A stretch of 64,000 bases of DNA, from the NCBI GenBank assembly GCA_022824565.1, contig JAJDZQ010000009.1, positions 46,174 through 110,173 on the forward strand, read 5' to 3'. The stretch comes from Anaerolineae bacterium (lineage in GTDB: Bacteria > Chloroflexota > Anaerolineae > Aggregatilineales > Phototrophicaceae). Positions 16,070-25,194 of this stretch are shown piece after piece; the stretch's first letter is position 1, and each line of letters starts with the position of its first letter. The translations under genes were made by a program, and so were the position numbers. The notes beneath the pieces were generated by a model. The model was not told the DNA's origin. It did not search any database and saw only the letters and a list, made by a program, of their open reading frames with translations.

Positions 16070-17008
16070 TTGAGCGACCCACGCAGACACGACAGCACGC
16101 CTTTGCGCGCCTATGCCGTAATCGTGCTGGCGGTCATCACCACATCCTCCGCGGCCATCCTCATCCGCTTTGCGCTCGCCGAAGCCATGCCGCCCCTGTT
16201 GATCGCTGGCTCGCGTCTGGCGGTGGCGACACTGGCGCTGACCCCCCTGGCGCTGGGACGGCATCGGGCGCGGATTGCCAGCTTGTCTCGCCGAGAAGTT
16301 GCGTTGATCGTCTTGTCCGGGTTGTGCCTGGCTGCGCATTTCACTGCCTGGGTTTCGTCCTTGCAATACACCACAGTCCTGGTCAGCGTGGTCATCGTGT
16401 CCACAGGTCCGATCTGGGTTGCCATCCTGGAAGTGGTCTTCCTGCACATTCGCTTGTCGCGGCTGGTGGTGGCAGGCTTGCTGGTGGCTTTGGCCGGCGG
16501 CGCGTTGATTGGCATTCCCCTGGATGGCGGCGCGGACCTCGCCGAAGCAGAGCTCTATGCAACAATCACAGGCGCGGTCCTGGCCTGGCTGGGCGCATTG
16601 AGCGTCTCTGTGTATATGCTGGTCGGCCGGATGCTGCGCGCGCAGTTGCCCGTAATCCCCTATGTGTGGCTGGTCTACGGCACAGCCAGCATCGCAGCGG
16701 CGCTTGTCATGCTGTTTAGCGGGACGCCTTTGCTGGGTTTTCGCATGGAAGGTTATCTAATTTTGTTGACGATGGGGCTGGTGCCACAGTTGCTCGGGCA
16801 TTCGTCCTTGAATTACTTGCTGGAGTATTTTCCGGCCGCGCTGGTCAGCATGTTCTCGCAGCTGGAGCCGATCGGCAGCGCTGTGCTGGCGCTCTTTCTG
16901 TTCCGCGAATTGCCGCCACAGCAGCAGATTGTCGGCAGCCTGCTAATCCTGGCGGGGGTCGTCTTGGCGAGCCGCGGAGAAATCCGCCAGGCCCGGCAAA
17001 TTGGCTAG
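16070..17008 (+). CDS. EamA/DMT family transporter
   Basis: 312 residues with about ten hydrophobic segments and two EamA repeats; typical features are [14 protein letters not shown] near the start and [15 protein letters not shown] plus [16 protein letters not shown] near the end of the second repeat. Usually exports metabolites or amino acids; substrate unknown. TTG at 16070 is chosen for the AGGAGAAG just upstream; a GTG at 16031 is the alternative. Its TAG overlaps the convergent stop of the next gene by four bases (CTAG). Confidence 0.85.
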   Translation: MSDPRRHDSTPLRAYAVIVLAVITTSSAAILIRFALAEAMPPLLIAGSRLAVATLALTPLALGRHRARIASLSRREVALIVLSGLCLAAHFTAWVSSLQYTTVLVSVVIVSTGPIWVAILEVVFLHIRLSRLVVAGLLVALAGGALIGIPLDGGADLAEAELYATITGAVLAWLGALSVSVYMLVGRMLRAQLPVIPYVWLVYGTASIAAALVMLFSGTPLLGFRMEGYLILLTMGLVPQLLGHSSLNYLLEYFPAALVSMFSQLEPIGSAVLALFLFRELPPQQQIVGSLLILAGVVLASRGEIRQARQIG

Positions 17009-18690
17009 GCTTGTGCCAGGTTCAATCCGGCAAACTGGCTGGAGCCTGGCGTAATGCCGAAATCTGGCAGGTTATCGCCCAGCAGCAGCCCGCCTGTCAT
17101 GCGCGCCAGGCTGCCATCCAGCATCATCTCTTGCAACGTATAGTTCACCAGTTGGCGGAAGTCTGGGTCGTTATAGCCAAGTGCGAAAGCATAATAGTCG
17201 CGGCTGTACCAACGGTCGGTGAGTTTCAATGTGTCGGGATTGGCATCCAGATGGTCGACAAGCAGCAGGCTGTTGGCATAAACGGCGTTGGCGTTGTTGA
17301 AATCGAGCAAGGTTTGCGCCGCGCCGCGCAGGGTCGTATCGAAGCGACGAATCGTCATATTGATGCTGTCCGCCCAAACCTGCGCCCGCTGCCAAGCGCT
17401 GTCATCGCCCAGCATCACCGCCACAATCCGATTGCGCAAATCATAGAAGCCGGCGATTTGCGAACGCGCCGGCACCATGAGTCGGTCGCCTTGCAACAGA
17501 TAAGGCATGGAGAAATCGATGTCGTCCGCCTTTTCCCAGTCCAGCTTGCTGCCAGCCACCATATCGACTGCGCCCTGACGCAGCAGTTGCAGTCCTTCCT
17601 CGGCGCTGGCTGAAGTATCTGCCACCGTCACAGCCCAGCGCCTGGCCAGCTCGGCAACCAGCGCGCGATTCAAGGCGGTTAGCGGAGCCGCATCAGCCGC
17701 CAGGCCCGCAACACGCAAAGGCTCGCCCCCTCGCAGGCGCAAGAGCGCGGATGGTGCTGGCGCGCGCAGCTCGGGCGAGAATTGTGCCGACGAAGCAGCT
17801 TCACCAACACCTTGCCAGACCACGATCGCGCCTTCGTCCCGCGGCAGATCGGGGAAGTATTCGCGCTGCAAGAGTTCGATCTTCTGCGTCGCCGCCAAGC
17901 GCTGGATGGTTCGGTTCAACAGCCGCCGCAGTGGCGCGTCATGACGGCGGACAGCAAAGGCATGTGGCTCGCGCAGCAGCGGCTCGTCCAATAGGCGCGC
18001 CAGCTGGAACTCTTCGCCGGCGACGCGCACAAGCGACTGCTCTTCGGCGACTAGCGCGTCTATCTCTCCCAAAGTTAGCGCGGCAAAGGCACGGTCGAGC
18101 GTGAGAAACTGGCGCGTTGCGGGAGCGATTGCTGTGCGTTCGCGCCACAGGTCCAGCGCCATTTCTGCACGCGTGCCCATAACAACGCCTGTATTGACGC
18201 CAGCCAGATCTGCCGGCGCTTGCAATGGACTGTCAGCCCGCACCATGACGGCCTGATGGCCGACCAAGTAGCGCTGCGTGAATTCAAGTTCGTTTTCATA
18301 GCCGCGGTAATGCAGCATGGCAGAAGCCAGCGCATGCACTTCGCCCGCCTTGAGCGCGTCTCTGGCATTCATGCGCGTAACCTGCACAAAGGCGGTCTCC
18401 ACTCCCCAGTCTTCGGCGATCGCCCGCAGCAGTGCAATATCAAAGCCAGCCAGCTCGCCTTGCCAGGTGAATTCGCTGTAAGGAGGGTCGTTGTACAAAA
18501 CGCCCACGCGGAAAACTTGGTCGGCGCTGATGTCGGCTAGGGCAGATTGGAGCGGTGGATTTTCCGCTGCGCGATTGACAGCGGCTGGCAGCGGCGTCGG
18601 CACAGCCAGGGTGGGCACGGGCGTGGCAACCTGCGCCTGCGCGGCTGCCAACAGGCAAAGGACGAACAGGAGTGCGAGCCAGCGCTTCAT
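17005..18690 (-). CDS. Exported protein with two tandem family-3 solute-binding domains
   Basis: 561 residues. The signal peptide MKRWLALLFVLCLLAAAQAQ is followed by a Pro/Thr-rich linker. The first amino-acid-type binding domain (SBP_bac_3, about 60-290) begins FRVGVLYNDPPYSEF and has ELAGFDIALLRAIAEDWG; the second (about 330-540) has EPLRVAGLAADAAPLTALNRALVAELARRWAV and DMVAGSKLDWEKADDIDFSMPYL. No permease or ATPase adjoins it, and no kinase or cyclase domain is attached. ATG at 18690 overlaps the nadD stop by four bases (ATGA). It may feed a remote transporter or act as a sensor; role unknown. Confidence 0.82.
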   Translation of the reverse strand: MKRWLALLFVLCLLAAAQAQVATPVPTLAVPTPLPAAVNRAAENPPLQSALADISADQVFRVGVLYNDPPYSEFTWQGELAGFDIALLRAIAEDWGVETAFVQVTRMNARDALKAGEVHALASAMLHYRGYENELEFTQRYLVGHQAVMVRADSPLQAPADLAGVNTGVVMGTRAEMALDLWRERTAIAPATRQFLTLDRAFAALTLGEIDALVAEEQSLVRVAGEEFQLARLLDEPLLREPHAFAVRRHDAPLRRLLNRTIQRLAATQKIELLQREYFPDLPRDEGAIVVWQGVGEAASSAQFSPELRAPAPSALLRLRGGEPLRVAGLAADAAPLTALNRALVAELARRWAVTVADTSASAEEGLQLLRQGAVDMVAGSKLDWEKADDIDFSMPYLLQGDRLMVPARSQIAGFYDLRNRIVAVMLGDDSAWQRAQVWADSINMTIRRFDTTLRGAAQTLLDFNNANAVYANSLLLVDHLDANPDTLKLTDRWYSRDYYAFALGYNDPDFRQLVNYTLQEMMLDGSLARMTGGLLLGDNLPDFGITPGSSQFAGLNLAQA

Positions 18691-19295
18691 CGGTACAAAT
18701 TGTGCGTTCGGATGTAGTCGAGCACGGCATCGGGCACCAGATAGCGCACACTGTGCCCGGCGCGCAGGCGGCTGACTACATGCGTGGACGAGAGCCAAAC
18801 ACTCAGCAGCGGCACATCGATCATGTCGACCTGTTGCGACAAGCCCGGCAGCACATCATCGTGCATATCGGGCGCGATATCTTCGTCAGCGCGGCGCATC
18901 ACTGCCAGCCGGCAACAGCGCATCAATTCCTGCGGGCGCTCCCATGTGGGCAAGTCGCGCAGGTTGTCGCCGCCCATCACAAAATAGAGTTGCGCCGCGG
19001 GCTGTTGAGCGCGGATTATCTTGATGGTATCGGCGGAATAATGCGGGCCGGCCCGGTCGATATCCACGCGCGAAATGCGGAAGTGCCGATTGCCCGCTAT
19101 CGCCAATTTCAGCATCGCCAGACGCTGCCGCAACGGGCTGCGCACAGCGCCCTGCTTGACGGGATGGTCTCCGACTGGCACAAACAGAATGCCGTCCAGG
19201 TTCAGTGTTTCGCGGCTGTATTCAGCCAAAATCAGATGACCCAACTGCGGCGGATCGAAACTGCCGCCCAATATGCCGATCCGCGCTTGACTCAC
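18687..19295 (-). CDS. nadD: Nicotinate-nucleotide adenylyltransferase
   Basis: Adenylates nicotinate mononucleotide in NAD synthesis. 202 residues. The nucleotidyltransferase signature is GGSFDPPQLGHL near the N-terminus, and the C-terminal ISSTxxR-type motif is LSSTHVVSRLRAG. The usual (H/T)xGH reads QLGH here, so the first His is Gln. GTG at 19295 overlaps the obg stop (GTGA) with GGAG eight bases upstream. Gene order obg-nadD is common in bacteria (often with rsfS), which supports the call; rsfS is absent and the next gene is the tandem binding protein. Confidence 0.9.
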   Translation of the reverse strand: MSQARIGILGGSFDPPQLGHLILAEYSRETLNLDGILFVPVGDHPVKQGAVRSPLRQRLAMLKLAIAGNRHFRISRVDIDRAGPHYSADTIKIIRAQQPAAQLYFVMGGDNLRDLPTWERPQELMRCCRLAVMRRADEDIAPDMHDDVLPGLSQQVDMIDVPLLSVWLSSTHVVSRLRAGHSVRYLVPDAVLDYIRTHNLYR

Positions 19296-20557
19296 TCCGA
19301 CCACTCCAGCTCAAAGTCGCCGATGAAGACCGTGTCGCCGCTGCGCACACCAGCTTTCTCCAAGGCATCGACAACGCCCAGCGCCGCCAGTGTCTTCTGG
19401 AAGCGCGAAACAGCCTCGTCATAATCCCAATAGGTCATGGCAGCTGCCCGTTCTATGCGTTCGCCGGTGATGAAATAGACGCCTTCGTCAATATGCAGAT
19501 CAAATGGCAGGCCCTCGTCAGCCAGTTCATAGACTGACGTCGCTTCTGGGCTGGCGGCGGCCCGGGCAGGCAGCTGGCTGGCAAGCTCAAAGACGCGCTG
19601 GACAAGCCCCCGCACATTTTCGCGCGTCAATGCCGAAACCGCCATGACATCGTCCAGGCCCCGTTCGCTCAGGCTTTCTCGCAACAGGTCAAGATATTCA
19701 CGCGCTTCGGGCAGGTCGAGCTTGTTGATGACCACAATCTCTGGGCGTTGCGCCAGGTCGGCATCATACAGCGCCAGCTCGGCGCGAATCTGGTTATAGT
19801 CGGCGATTGGGTCGTCAGCCGCGCCATCCAGGATGTGCAGGAGGATGCGGGTGCGCTGGACATGGCGCAGGAAGGCATGCCCCAGGCCGACCCCGGCATG
19901 CGCGCCTTCAATCAACCCGGGGATATCGGCGAAGACCAGGTCGCGGTTGTCATAGATGACTGTGCCCAGGTTGGGCTGCAAGGTCGTGAAGGGATAATCG
20001 GCGATCTTCGGCTTGGCATTGCTCACCACCGAAAGCAGGGTCGATTTGCCGGCATTGGGCAAGCCCACCAATCCGATATCGGCGATCAACTTGAGCTCCA
20101 AGGTCAGCCACCGTTCCCGGCCCGGCTCGCCTTTTTCTGCCAAACGCGGCACCTGGTTTGCCGAAGTTTTGAAGTGGGCATTGCCTTTGCCACCGCGCCC
20201 GCCACGCGCCACCACAGCTTCTGCTTCTGGGGAGAGCAAGTCGGCGATCAACCCGCCTGTTTCTGCATCACGAATGAGCGTGCCGGGTGGAACACGCACG
20301 ATTGTTGGCGAAGCATCTGCGCCAGTCTTGTTGCTCGAGCCACCTTTGACGCCGTTTTCCGCTTTGAAGTGCACGCGCTTGCGGAAGAAAAAAAGCGTAT
20401 TCAAGTTCGCGTCTGCGCGCAACACAACATCTCCGCCGCGCCCGCCATCGCCGCCCGAAGGTCCACCACGCGGCACATATTTTTCGCGGCGGAAAGAGAT
20501 CATGCCATCGCCGCCTTTGCCGCTCGCTACAAAAATCTTGGCTTCATCAACCAGCAT
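19292..20557 (-). CDS. obg: GTPase Obg (CgtA)
   Basis: Ribosome-assembly and stress GTPase, cytoplasmic, 421 residues. The N-terminal glycine-rich Obg fold has SGKGGDGMISFRREKYVPRG; the G domain has GLPNAGKST (G1), DIPGLIEGAHAGVGLG (G3) and NKLD (G4); the C-terminal OCT domain follows from about residue 345. ATG at 20557 (MLVDEAKIF) matches the family start; AAGGTGG lies upstream. First gene of obg-nadD-binding protein operon, divergent from the MBL gene. Confidence 0.95.
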   Translation of the reverse strand: MLVDEAKIFVASGKGGDGMISFRREKYVPRGGPSGGDGGRGGDVVLRADANLNTLFFFRKRVHFKAENGVKGGSSNKTGADASPTIVRVPPGTLIRDAETGGLIADLLSPEAEAVVARGGRGGKGNAHFKTSANQVPRLAEKGEPGRERWLTLELKLIADIGLVGLPNAGKSTLLSVVSNAKPKIADYPFTTLQPNLGTVIYDNRDLVFADIPGLIEGAHAGVGLGHAFLRHVQRTRILLHILDGAADDPIADYNQIRAELALYDADLAQRPEIVVINKLDLPEAREYLDLLRESLSERGLDDVMAVSALTRENVRGLVQRVFELASQLPARAAASPEATSVYELADEGLPFDLHIDEGVYFITGERIERAAAMTYWDYDEAVSRFQKTLAALGVVDALEKAGVRSGDTVFIGDFELEWSE

Positions 20558-20642
20558 TGCCCAGGCACCACCTTGTCTGGCGCACATCATCGCCTGCAAA
20601 GCATACCCAAGTTTGCGCGGGGCGTGTAGGCAGAAGCCACTG

Positions 20643-20651
20643 TGCTACACT
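20643..20651 (+). promoter_or_regulatory. Extended -10 promoter of the MBL-fold gene
   Basis: TGCTACACT: TGn followed by TACACT at 20646-20651, 16 bases before the ATG used here. No good -35 seen. Confidence 0.35.
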
Positions 20652-20667
20652 CTGCGCGGGCAAATCG

Positions 20668-21315
20668 ATGCGCCGGGTGCAAAAGACAATCGTGCTGGAC
20701 AGAATCAAGTGGCAAGGTGGCGGCAGCTTCCGCATTGATGGCGAGCCGACAATCCAGATCGCCCCCTGGCGGGTGGTCAGGCAAGCAGCTCCGCCCGATA
20801 TCATCCTGATTGGGCACGATCGCTTCGACCATTGTTCGCCCGCCGATGTCGCCAAATTGCGCGGCAACCAGACGAAGGTGATCGGCAGCCAGCGCGTGGC
20901 CTCAATCATTGAAGACACGATTGTGCTGCGCGAATGGCAGAGTATTCGTCTGAGCAATGTGACCATCCGCGCTGTGCCCGCCATCTCGCGGCGCGGCGAC
21001 AAAAGATTCGGCGCGAAGGGCGGCTTGGGCTTTGTCGTATCGATTGGCTATTACGATATCTATTATACCGGCGATGCAAAGCTGGTGCCGGGTATGGATG
21101 TGCTGCAGCCGGATATTGTCCTGCTGCCGATTGCTGGTTTTGGGGGACGTTCGCTGGAAGAAGCGCTCTCTCTGGTGTCGCTGCTGCGGCCCCGCTGGGC
21201 AATCCCGTACAATTGGGGCGGCACCGGTTTGCAAGCGACCGAAATCGATGCGCGCAGTTTTCAGAGTCGCGTCGGCGAAGGCACAGAAGTGCGGTTGCTG
21301 CAGCCCACAAGCTGA
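20668..21315 (+). CDS. MBL-fold (UlaG-like) protein with altered metal site
   Basis: 215 residues resembling the UlaG-type beta-lactamase-fold hydrolases: IKWQGGGSFRIDG near the start, PDIILIGHDRFDHCSPADV in the metal-binding loop and YDIYYTGDAKLVPGM with the conserved Asp. The HxHxDH motif reads HDRFDH, so the second His is Arg, and the later ligand region reads ISRRGDKRFGAKGG without a His. It may bind a single metal or have lost hydrolase activity (inference). The ATG at 20668 has no clear ribosome site; the true start could be a little downstream. Converges on clpX. Confidence 0.7.
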   Translation: MRRVQKTIVLDRIKWQGGGSFRIDGEPTIQIAPWRVVRQAAPPDIILIGHDRFDHCSPADVAKLRGNQTKVIGSQRVASIIEDTIVLREWQSIRLSNVTIRAVPAISRRGDKRFGAKGGLGFVVSIGYYDIYYTGDAKLVPGMDVLQPDIVLLPIAGFGGRSLEEALSLVSLLRPRWAIPYNWGGTGLQATEIDARSFQSRVGEGTEVRLLQPTS

Positions 21316-21325
21316 GAGCCGCTGG

Positions 21326-22609
21326 TTAGGCCGCGGGGCTGATCGCCTCGGACAAGCTGATGACTGTGCCGTCGCGCGTGACAATATGCGGCTTGGCATC
21401 GCCACGGATGGCAGCGGCGTTGACGACTACCTGGCTGATGTCATCGCGGCTGGGCGCTTCGAACATGACATCCAGCAGCGAATTTTCGATGATCGACCGC
21501 AAGCCGCGCGCGCCGCTCTCTCGTTCTATCGCCAGTTCGGCAGCCGACTGCAATGCGCCGGGCTCAAAGACCAGGTCGACATCGTCCAGCGAGAGCAAAT
21601 GCTCGTATTGGCGGATGAGCGCGTTCTTCGGCTCCGTCAAGATGCGCACCAGGTCATCCAATTCAAGCGGCGTCAAGCGCACCAACACGGGCAGACGCCC
21701 CACCATTTCTGGGATCATGCCGTGCTGCACCAAGTCTTCTGGCGAAAGCTCTGCCAGCAGATCGTCCACATGCTTGGCTTCCAGCTCGCGCTGAGCGCCA
21801 AAGCCCAGCTTGCTCTGCATGCCCACGCGCCGCCGGATGACATCATCCAGCCCGGCAAAGGTGCCGCCGACGATGAAAAGGATGTTGCGGGTATCAATCT
21901 GCAAGAACTCCTGGTGCGGGTGTTTGCGGCCCCCCTGTGGTGGCACATTCGCGACTGTGCCTTCCAGGATTTTGAGCAGCGCTTGCTGGACGCCCTCGCC
22001 CGATACATCGCGCGTGATGGACGGATTGCTGTTGGACATGCGAGATATTTTGTCGATCTCGTCAATATAGATGATGCCGCGTTCGGCGCGCGCGATATTG
22101 CCATCCGCCGCTTGAATCAGCCGCAGCAGGATATTTTCTACATCCTCGCCCACATAGCCGGCTTCTGTCAGCGCGGTGGCGTCGGTAATGCACAGCGGCA
22201 CATCGAGGATGCGCGCCAGAGTCTGGGCGAGCAAGGTCTTGCCACAGCCAGTGGGACCGACCAGTAGGATATTGCTCTTGTCCAGCTCGACATCCTGCGG
22301 ATCGTCAGTTGCCTGGATGCGCTTGTAATGGTTATAGACCGCCACGCTGAGCACACGTTTGGCATCGCGCTGGCCGATGACATAGTCGTCCAGCCGTTCC
22401 ATGATCTGGCGCGGCGACAAATCTAGCTCGTAGGCTGATTCTTCGGTCGCGTCGGCTTCGGCGGCGGCTTCTTCGGTCAGCAGCTTGTTGCAAACTTCCA
22501 CGCAGAAATTGCAGATGAAAATTGGCTCGGGGCCAGCGATGAGACGCTCGACATCGTCGGCGGGCCTGGCGCAGAAGCTGCACTGGTGTCGCACTTGCGA
22601 AAAGCTCAC
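21326..22609 (-). CDS. clpX: ATP-dependent Clp protease ATPase subunit ClpX
   Basis: Unfoldase that feeds ClpP. 427 residues. The N-terminal zinc-binding domain is complete (CSFC near 10-13 and CNFC near 33-36). The AAA+ domain has Walker A GPTGCGKT, Walker [11 protein letters not shown], pore loop GYVGEDVEN and the ClpP-contact region LGFGAQR. GTG at 22609 has GGAGG five bases upstream and starts just after the clpP stop. Last gene of the tig-clpP-clpX operon. Confidence 0.97.
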   Translation of the reverse strand: MSFSQVRHQCSFCARPADDVERLIAGPEPIFICNFCVEVCNKLLTEEAAAEADATEESAYELDLSPRQIMERLDDYVIGQRDAKRVLSVAVYNHYKRIQATDDPQDVELDKSNILLVGPTGCGKTLLAQTLARILDVPLCITDATALTEAGYVGEDVENILLRLIQAADGNIARAERGIIYIDEIDKISRMSNSNPSITRDVSGEGVQQALLKILEGTVANVPPQGGRKHPHQEFLQIDTRNILFIVGGTFAGLDDVIRRRVGMQSKLGFGAQRELEAKHVDDLLAELSPEDLVQHGMIPEMVGRLPVLVRLTPLELDDLVRILTEPKNALIRQYEHLLSLDDVDLVFEPGALQSAAELAIERESGARGLRSIIENSLLDVMFEAPSRDDISQVVVNAAAIRGDAKPHIVTRDGTVISLSEAISPAA

Positions 22610-22610
22610 C

Positions 22611-23225
22611 TCAGCCTCCGTTGGTCAGACGTTCGGTATCCAGCAGCACTTCATCGACCAGACCAAATTCGGCGGCTTCTTCAGCGGTCATATACACATC
22701 GCGGTCGGTCACCCGTTCGACTTCTTCGGCGGTATTGCCCGAATGCTTGACGAAAATGTCAATGATGCGCTTCTTCAGGCGGACGATCTCTTCTGCCTGA
22801 ATGACGATGTCGGAAGCCTGGCCTTGCGCCCCGCCCAGTGGTTGGTGCATGTGCACGGTCGCATTGGGCAGCGCAACTCGCAAACCCGGCTCGCCCGCGG
22901 TCAGGATGACTGTGCCAAAGCTGGCGGTGATGCCCACAGCCACCGTGCCGACTGGCGAAGAAATCTGCTGCATCGTGTCATAGATCGCCAAGCCAGAATA
23001 GACGGCGCCGCCCGGCGAGTTGATGTAGATCTGGATGCGGCGCTTGGGTCCTTCGCGCTCCAAGAAGAGCAACTGCGCCACGATGAGGTTGGCAATTTGG
23101 TCGTTGATGCCCGACCCCAGCATAATGATCCGTTCTTTTAGCAGCAGGGAGAAAATGTCATAGGCGCGCTCGCCGCGGCTGCCCTGCTCGATCACCATGG
23201 GAATGACATTGTGAATGTTATTCAT
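22611..23225 (-). CDS. clpP: ATP-dependent Clp protease proteolytic subunit
   Basis: Serine peptidase barrel. 204 residues. The catalytic serine is in [15 protein letters not shown], the histidine in [12 protein letters not shown], and the aspartate in [31 protein letters not shown] is the typical oxyanion-region strand. The serine neighbourhood (TASFG rather than AASMG) is slightly unusual but all three catalytic residues are present. Thirty-nine bases separate it from tig and one base from clpX. Confidence 0.96.
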   Translation of the reverse strand: MNNIHNVIPMVIEQGSRGERAYDIFSLLLKERIIMLGSGINDQIANLIVAQLLFLEREGPKRRIQIYINSPGGAVYSGLAIYDTMQQISSPVGTVAVGITASFGTVILTAGEPGLRVALPNATVHMHQPLGGAQGQASDIVIQAEEIVRLKKRIIDIFVKHSGNTAEEVERVTDRDVYMTAEEAAEFGLVDEVLLDTERLTNGG

Positions 23226-23264
23226 CGTTTCCCGCGCACCTTTCTGTGTTATGCGGCTTGTCGT

Positions 23265-24806
23265 TTATGACTCGCTGCCAGCATCAATAGCGCTGGCTTC
23301 TGCAGGGTCTGTCGCCTCAGCGGCAGCAATCTCTACGGCCTCTTCGTCAAGACTTGGCTGATTTTCTAGGGCTTGTCGCAGTTCGTCCGCCGCTTGTGCG
23401 CGAAGGGCTTCGATAGCTGCCGTCATATCTTCGCCCCGCCCCAGCGCCACCAGCTTCGCCGACATATGCGCCATTTCGACCTCTTCGCGCATGAAGTTGC
23501 GCAAGACTGCATATTGTTCATTGTCAGCGACTTCGCGGCCAAAGCGGGCGTTGAAGGCTTCGAAGCGCATATCAATGTCCGACTCGTCAACATCCGTGCC
23601 CAGCTCTTCGCGCAGCTTGTCCATGGTCAGGCTGTGTTCGACGCGCGTCACGGCTTCCTCACGCATGCGTTCGCGCAAGTCGGCATCGCTATTGCCCGTG
23701 AAGCGCATGAAATCAGCGAAGGGCACGCCCTGCTGCTCGATCCTGCCTTGGAATTCGCTCAGTTGTTGTTCCAGCTGATAATCCACCGCCACTTCGGGAT
23801 AATGAATGTCGGCGCCTGCGACGATCCTGGTGATGACCTGCCTGCCATACTCGTCATCATGGCGCTGCTTCGCCTCTTGCTCCATTTCTTCCCGTAGCGC
23901 GCTGCGCAGGGCCGCCAGGTCTGTCGCTTGCTCATTGCGCATCTCGCTCACCTCGCGCACGAACTCTTCATCCAGCTCGGGGATTGAGATGGCTTCAATG
24001 CGATTGATGGTCACGACAAACTCGACGAGCCGTCCAGCGATAGTCGGATCGGCATCATCGTCGGGGATTGTCAGCTCAAACACGACATCATCGCCCGGCT
24101 GGGCATCGACCAGGTTCTCGACAAAGCCATGCACAAACGGGTCTTCGTTGGGGTCGAGGATGATGGGCGTATCTTTTTCGGAGACGAAGGGTTCGCCTTT
24201 TTGCGGCGCTGGCGGCGCGACATCCGCTTGATCGGTGTCGGCTGCGTCTTCGTCAAAGGCGCTATCTGCTTCTTCGGGGTCATGGTCGTCCAAAAACTCA
24301 CTGTCAACATCAATGTACAAACGATGCCCCAGCTGCGCCGTTTCGACCTCGTCGTCAAGCACTTGCAGAAGCTGCATCTGATATTGGCGCAGGCGGTCGT
24401 CGACATCCGATTCGTCTATGGTGGGGGCTTCGTAGTCAACCCGGACATCCAGGAAGTTTTTCAAGTCCACGACAGGTCGCATCGGCAGGGTGAAGATGAA
24501 GGTGGGCGGGTCGAGCTTGACATCTTCCAGATCGCCCTGTCCAAAGGGATCCACTTTGGACTCTTCCAGCGCTTGGCGATAGATCTCCTGGGTCAGGTCA
24601 TCCACCGCTTCTTCGATGATTGTGGCTTCGCCCACAGTTTGCGCGACTCGTGAATAGGGCGCTTTGCCTTTGCGAAAGCCGCGAATCGGCACTTGACGCG
24701 AGATTTTGCGGGCGGCTTTGCGCTTGGCATTTTCAAATTGCGCTGCCTCAATCTCGGCTGTCAGGCGCGCTTTATGATTTTCTATCCGTTCGACTTGCAG
24801 GTTCAA
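23265..24806 (-). CDS. tig: Trigger factor
   Basis: Ribosome-bound chaperone and prolyl isomerase. 513 residues, longer than the usual 430-450. The ribosome-binding loop GFRKGKAP is at 43-50. The extra length is largely a very acidic insert (about 172-210, LDDHDPEEADSAFDEDAAD) inside the PPIase domain, and an acidic Ala/Glu-rich tail. TTG at 24806 has AGGGAAG six bases upstream and gives the family N-terminus (NLQVERIENHKARL). First gene of the tig-clpP-clpX operon. Confidence 0.93.
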   Translation of the reverse strand: MNLQVERIENHKARLTAEIEAAQFENAKRKAARKISRQVPIRGFRKGKAPYSRVAQTVGEATIIEEAVDDLTQEIYRQALEESKVDPFGQGDLEDVKLDPPTFIFTLPMRPVVDLKNFLDVRVDYEAPTIDESDVDDRLRQYQMQLLQVLDDEVETAQLGHRLYIDVDSEFLDDHDPEEADSAFDEDAADTDQADVAPPAPQKGEPFVSEKDTPIILDPNEDPFVHGFVENLVDAQPGDDVVFELTIPDDDADPTIAGRLVEFVVTINRIEAISIPELDEEFVREVSEMRNEQATDLAALRSALREEMEQEAKQRHDDEYGRQVITRIVAGADIHYPEVAVDYQLEQQLSEFQGRIEQQGVPFADFMRFTGNSDADLRERMREEAVTRVEHSLTMDKLREELGTDVDESDIDMRFEAFNARFGREVADNEQYAVLRNFMREEVEMAHMSAKLVALGRGEDMTAAIEALRAQAADELRQALENQPSLDEEAVEIAAAEATDPAEASAIDAGSES

Positions 24807-24834
24807 TTTGACTTCCCTCAGGTCTACTGTGCTG

Positions 24835-24840
24835 ATTATA
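24835..24840 (-). promoter_or_regulatory. -10 box upstream of tig
   Basis: Perfect TATAAT on the minus strand, 28 bases before the TTG start. No good -35 at 16-18 bp. Confidence 0.4.
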
Positions 24841-25080
24841 TTCGTGCCATTCCGGGCAGCGCATTAACAATTGGTTAGAAGTAGAAACCATCCATGTACT
24901 GCTCAGTACTGCTCGTTATTTTACACAGAGTTCACAGAGGACACAGAGGACACAGAGAATTAATCACTCGGTGTTCTCATGCATCTCGGTGTACTCGGTG
25001 GCTCATTTTATCTATCATTACTGGTTTGGTTATATTGAGCATGCCAAGCCAGATTCTGCGCGAGCCAGAGTCGCTGCAAG
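24841..25080. repeat. Spacer with 9-bp tandem repeat
   Basis: CACAGAG occurs four times at an exact nine-base period (24924, 24933, 24942, 24951). CTCGGTG, one base away from its reverse complement, follows three times (24967, 24984, 24994), so the block is also an imperfect inverted repeat. No gene seen. Looks like a dispersed non-coding repeat. Confidence 0.55.
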
Positions 25081-25161
25081 TGAGGAAGGAGGGACTCGAA
25101 CCCTCACCTCAAAGAGACATGATCCTAAGTCATGCGCGTCTGCCAATTCCGCCACTTCCTC
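25081..25161 (-). tRNA. tRNA-Leu (anticodon TAG)
   Basis: On the minus strand GAGGAAG pairs with CTTCCTC as the acceptor stem; the D arm contains GGAATTGGCAGACGC; the anticodon stem CATGA/TCATG encloses CTTAGGA, giving anticodon TAG; a class II variable arm (TCTC-TTT-GAGG) follows; and the T arm is GAGGG-TTCGAGT-CCCTC. The discriminator is A and CCA is not encoded. All arms fold, so the call is firm; it reads CUN codons. Confidence 0.95.
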
Positions 25162-25194
25162 ACGGGCGCACACAGCATAACGCGGCGGCGGCGC

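Noticed and set aside
15932..16447. Extended N-terminus of the cytoplasmic SOD or separate minus-strand gene
   Set aside because: The extra residues lie upstream of a good ribosome site and across the promoter; they do not match the SOD family, and the rest is antisense to the DMT transporter.
24924..24957. CRISPR array
   Set aside because: Units are only seven bases with two-base gaps; no spacers or cas genes.
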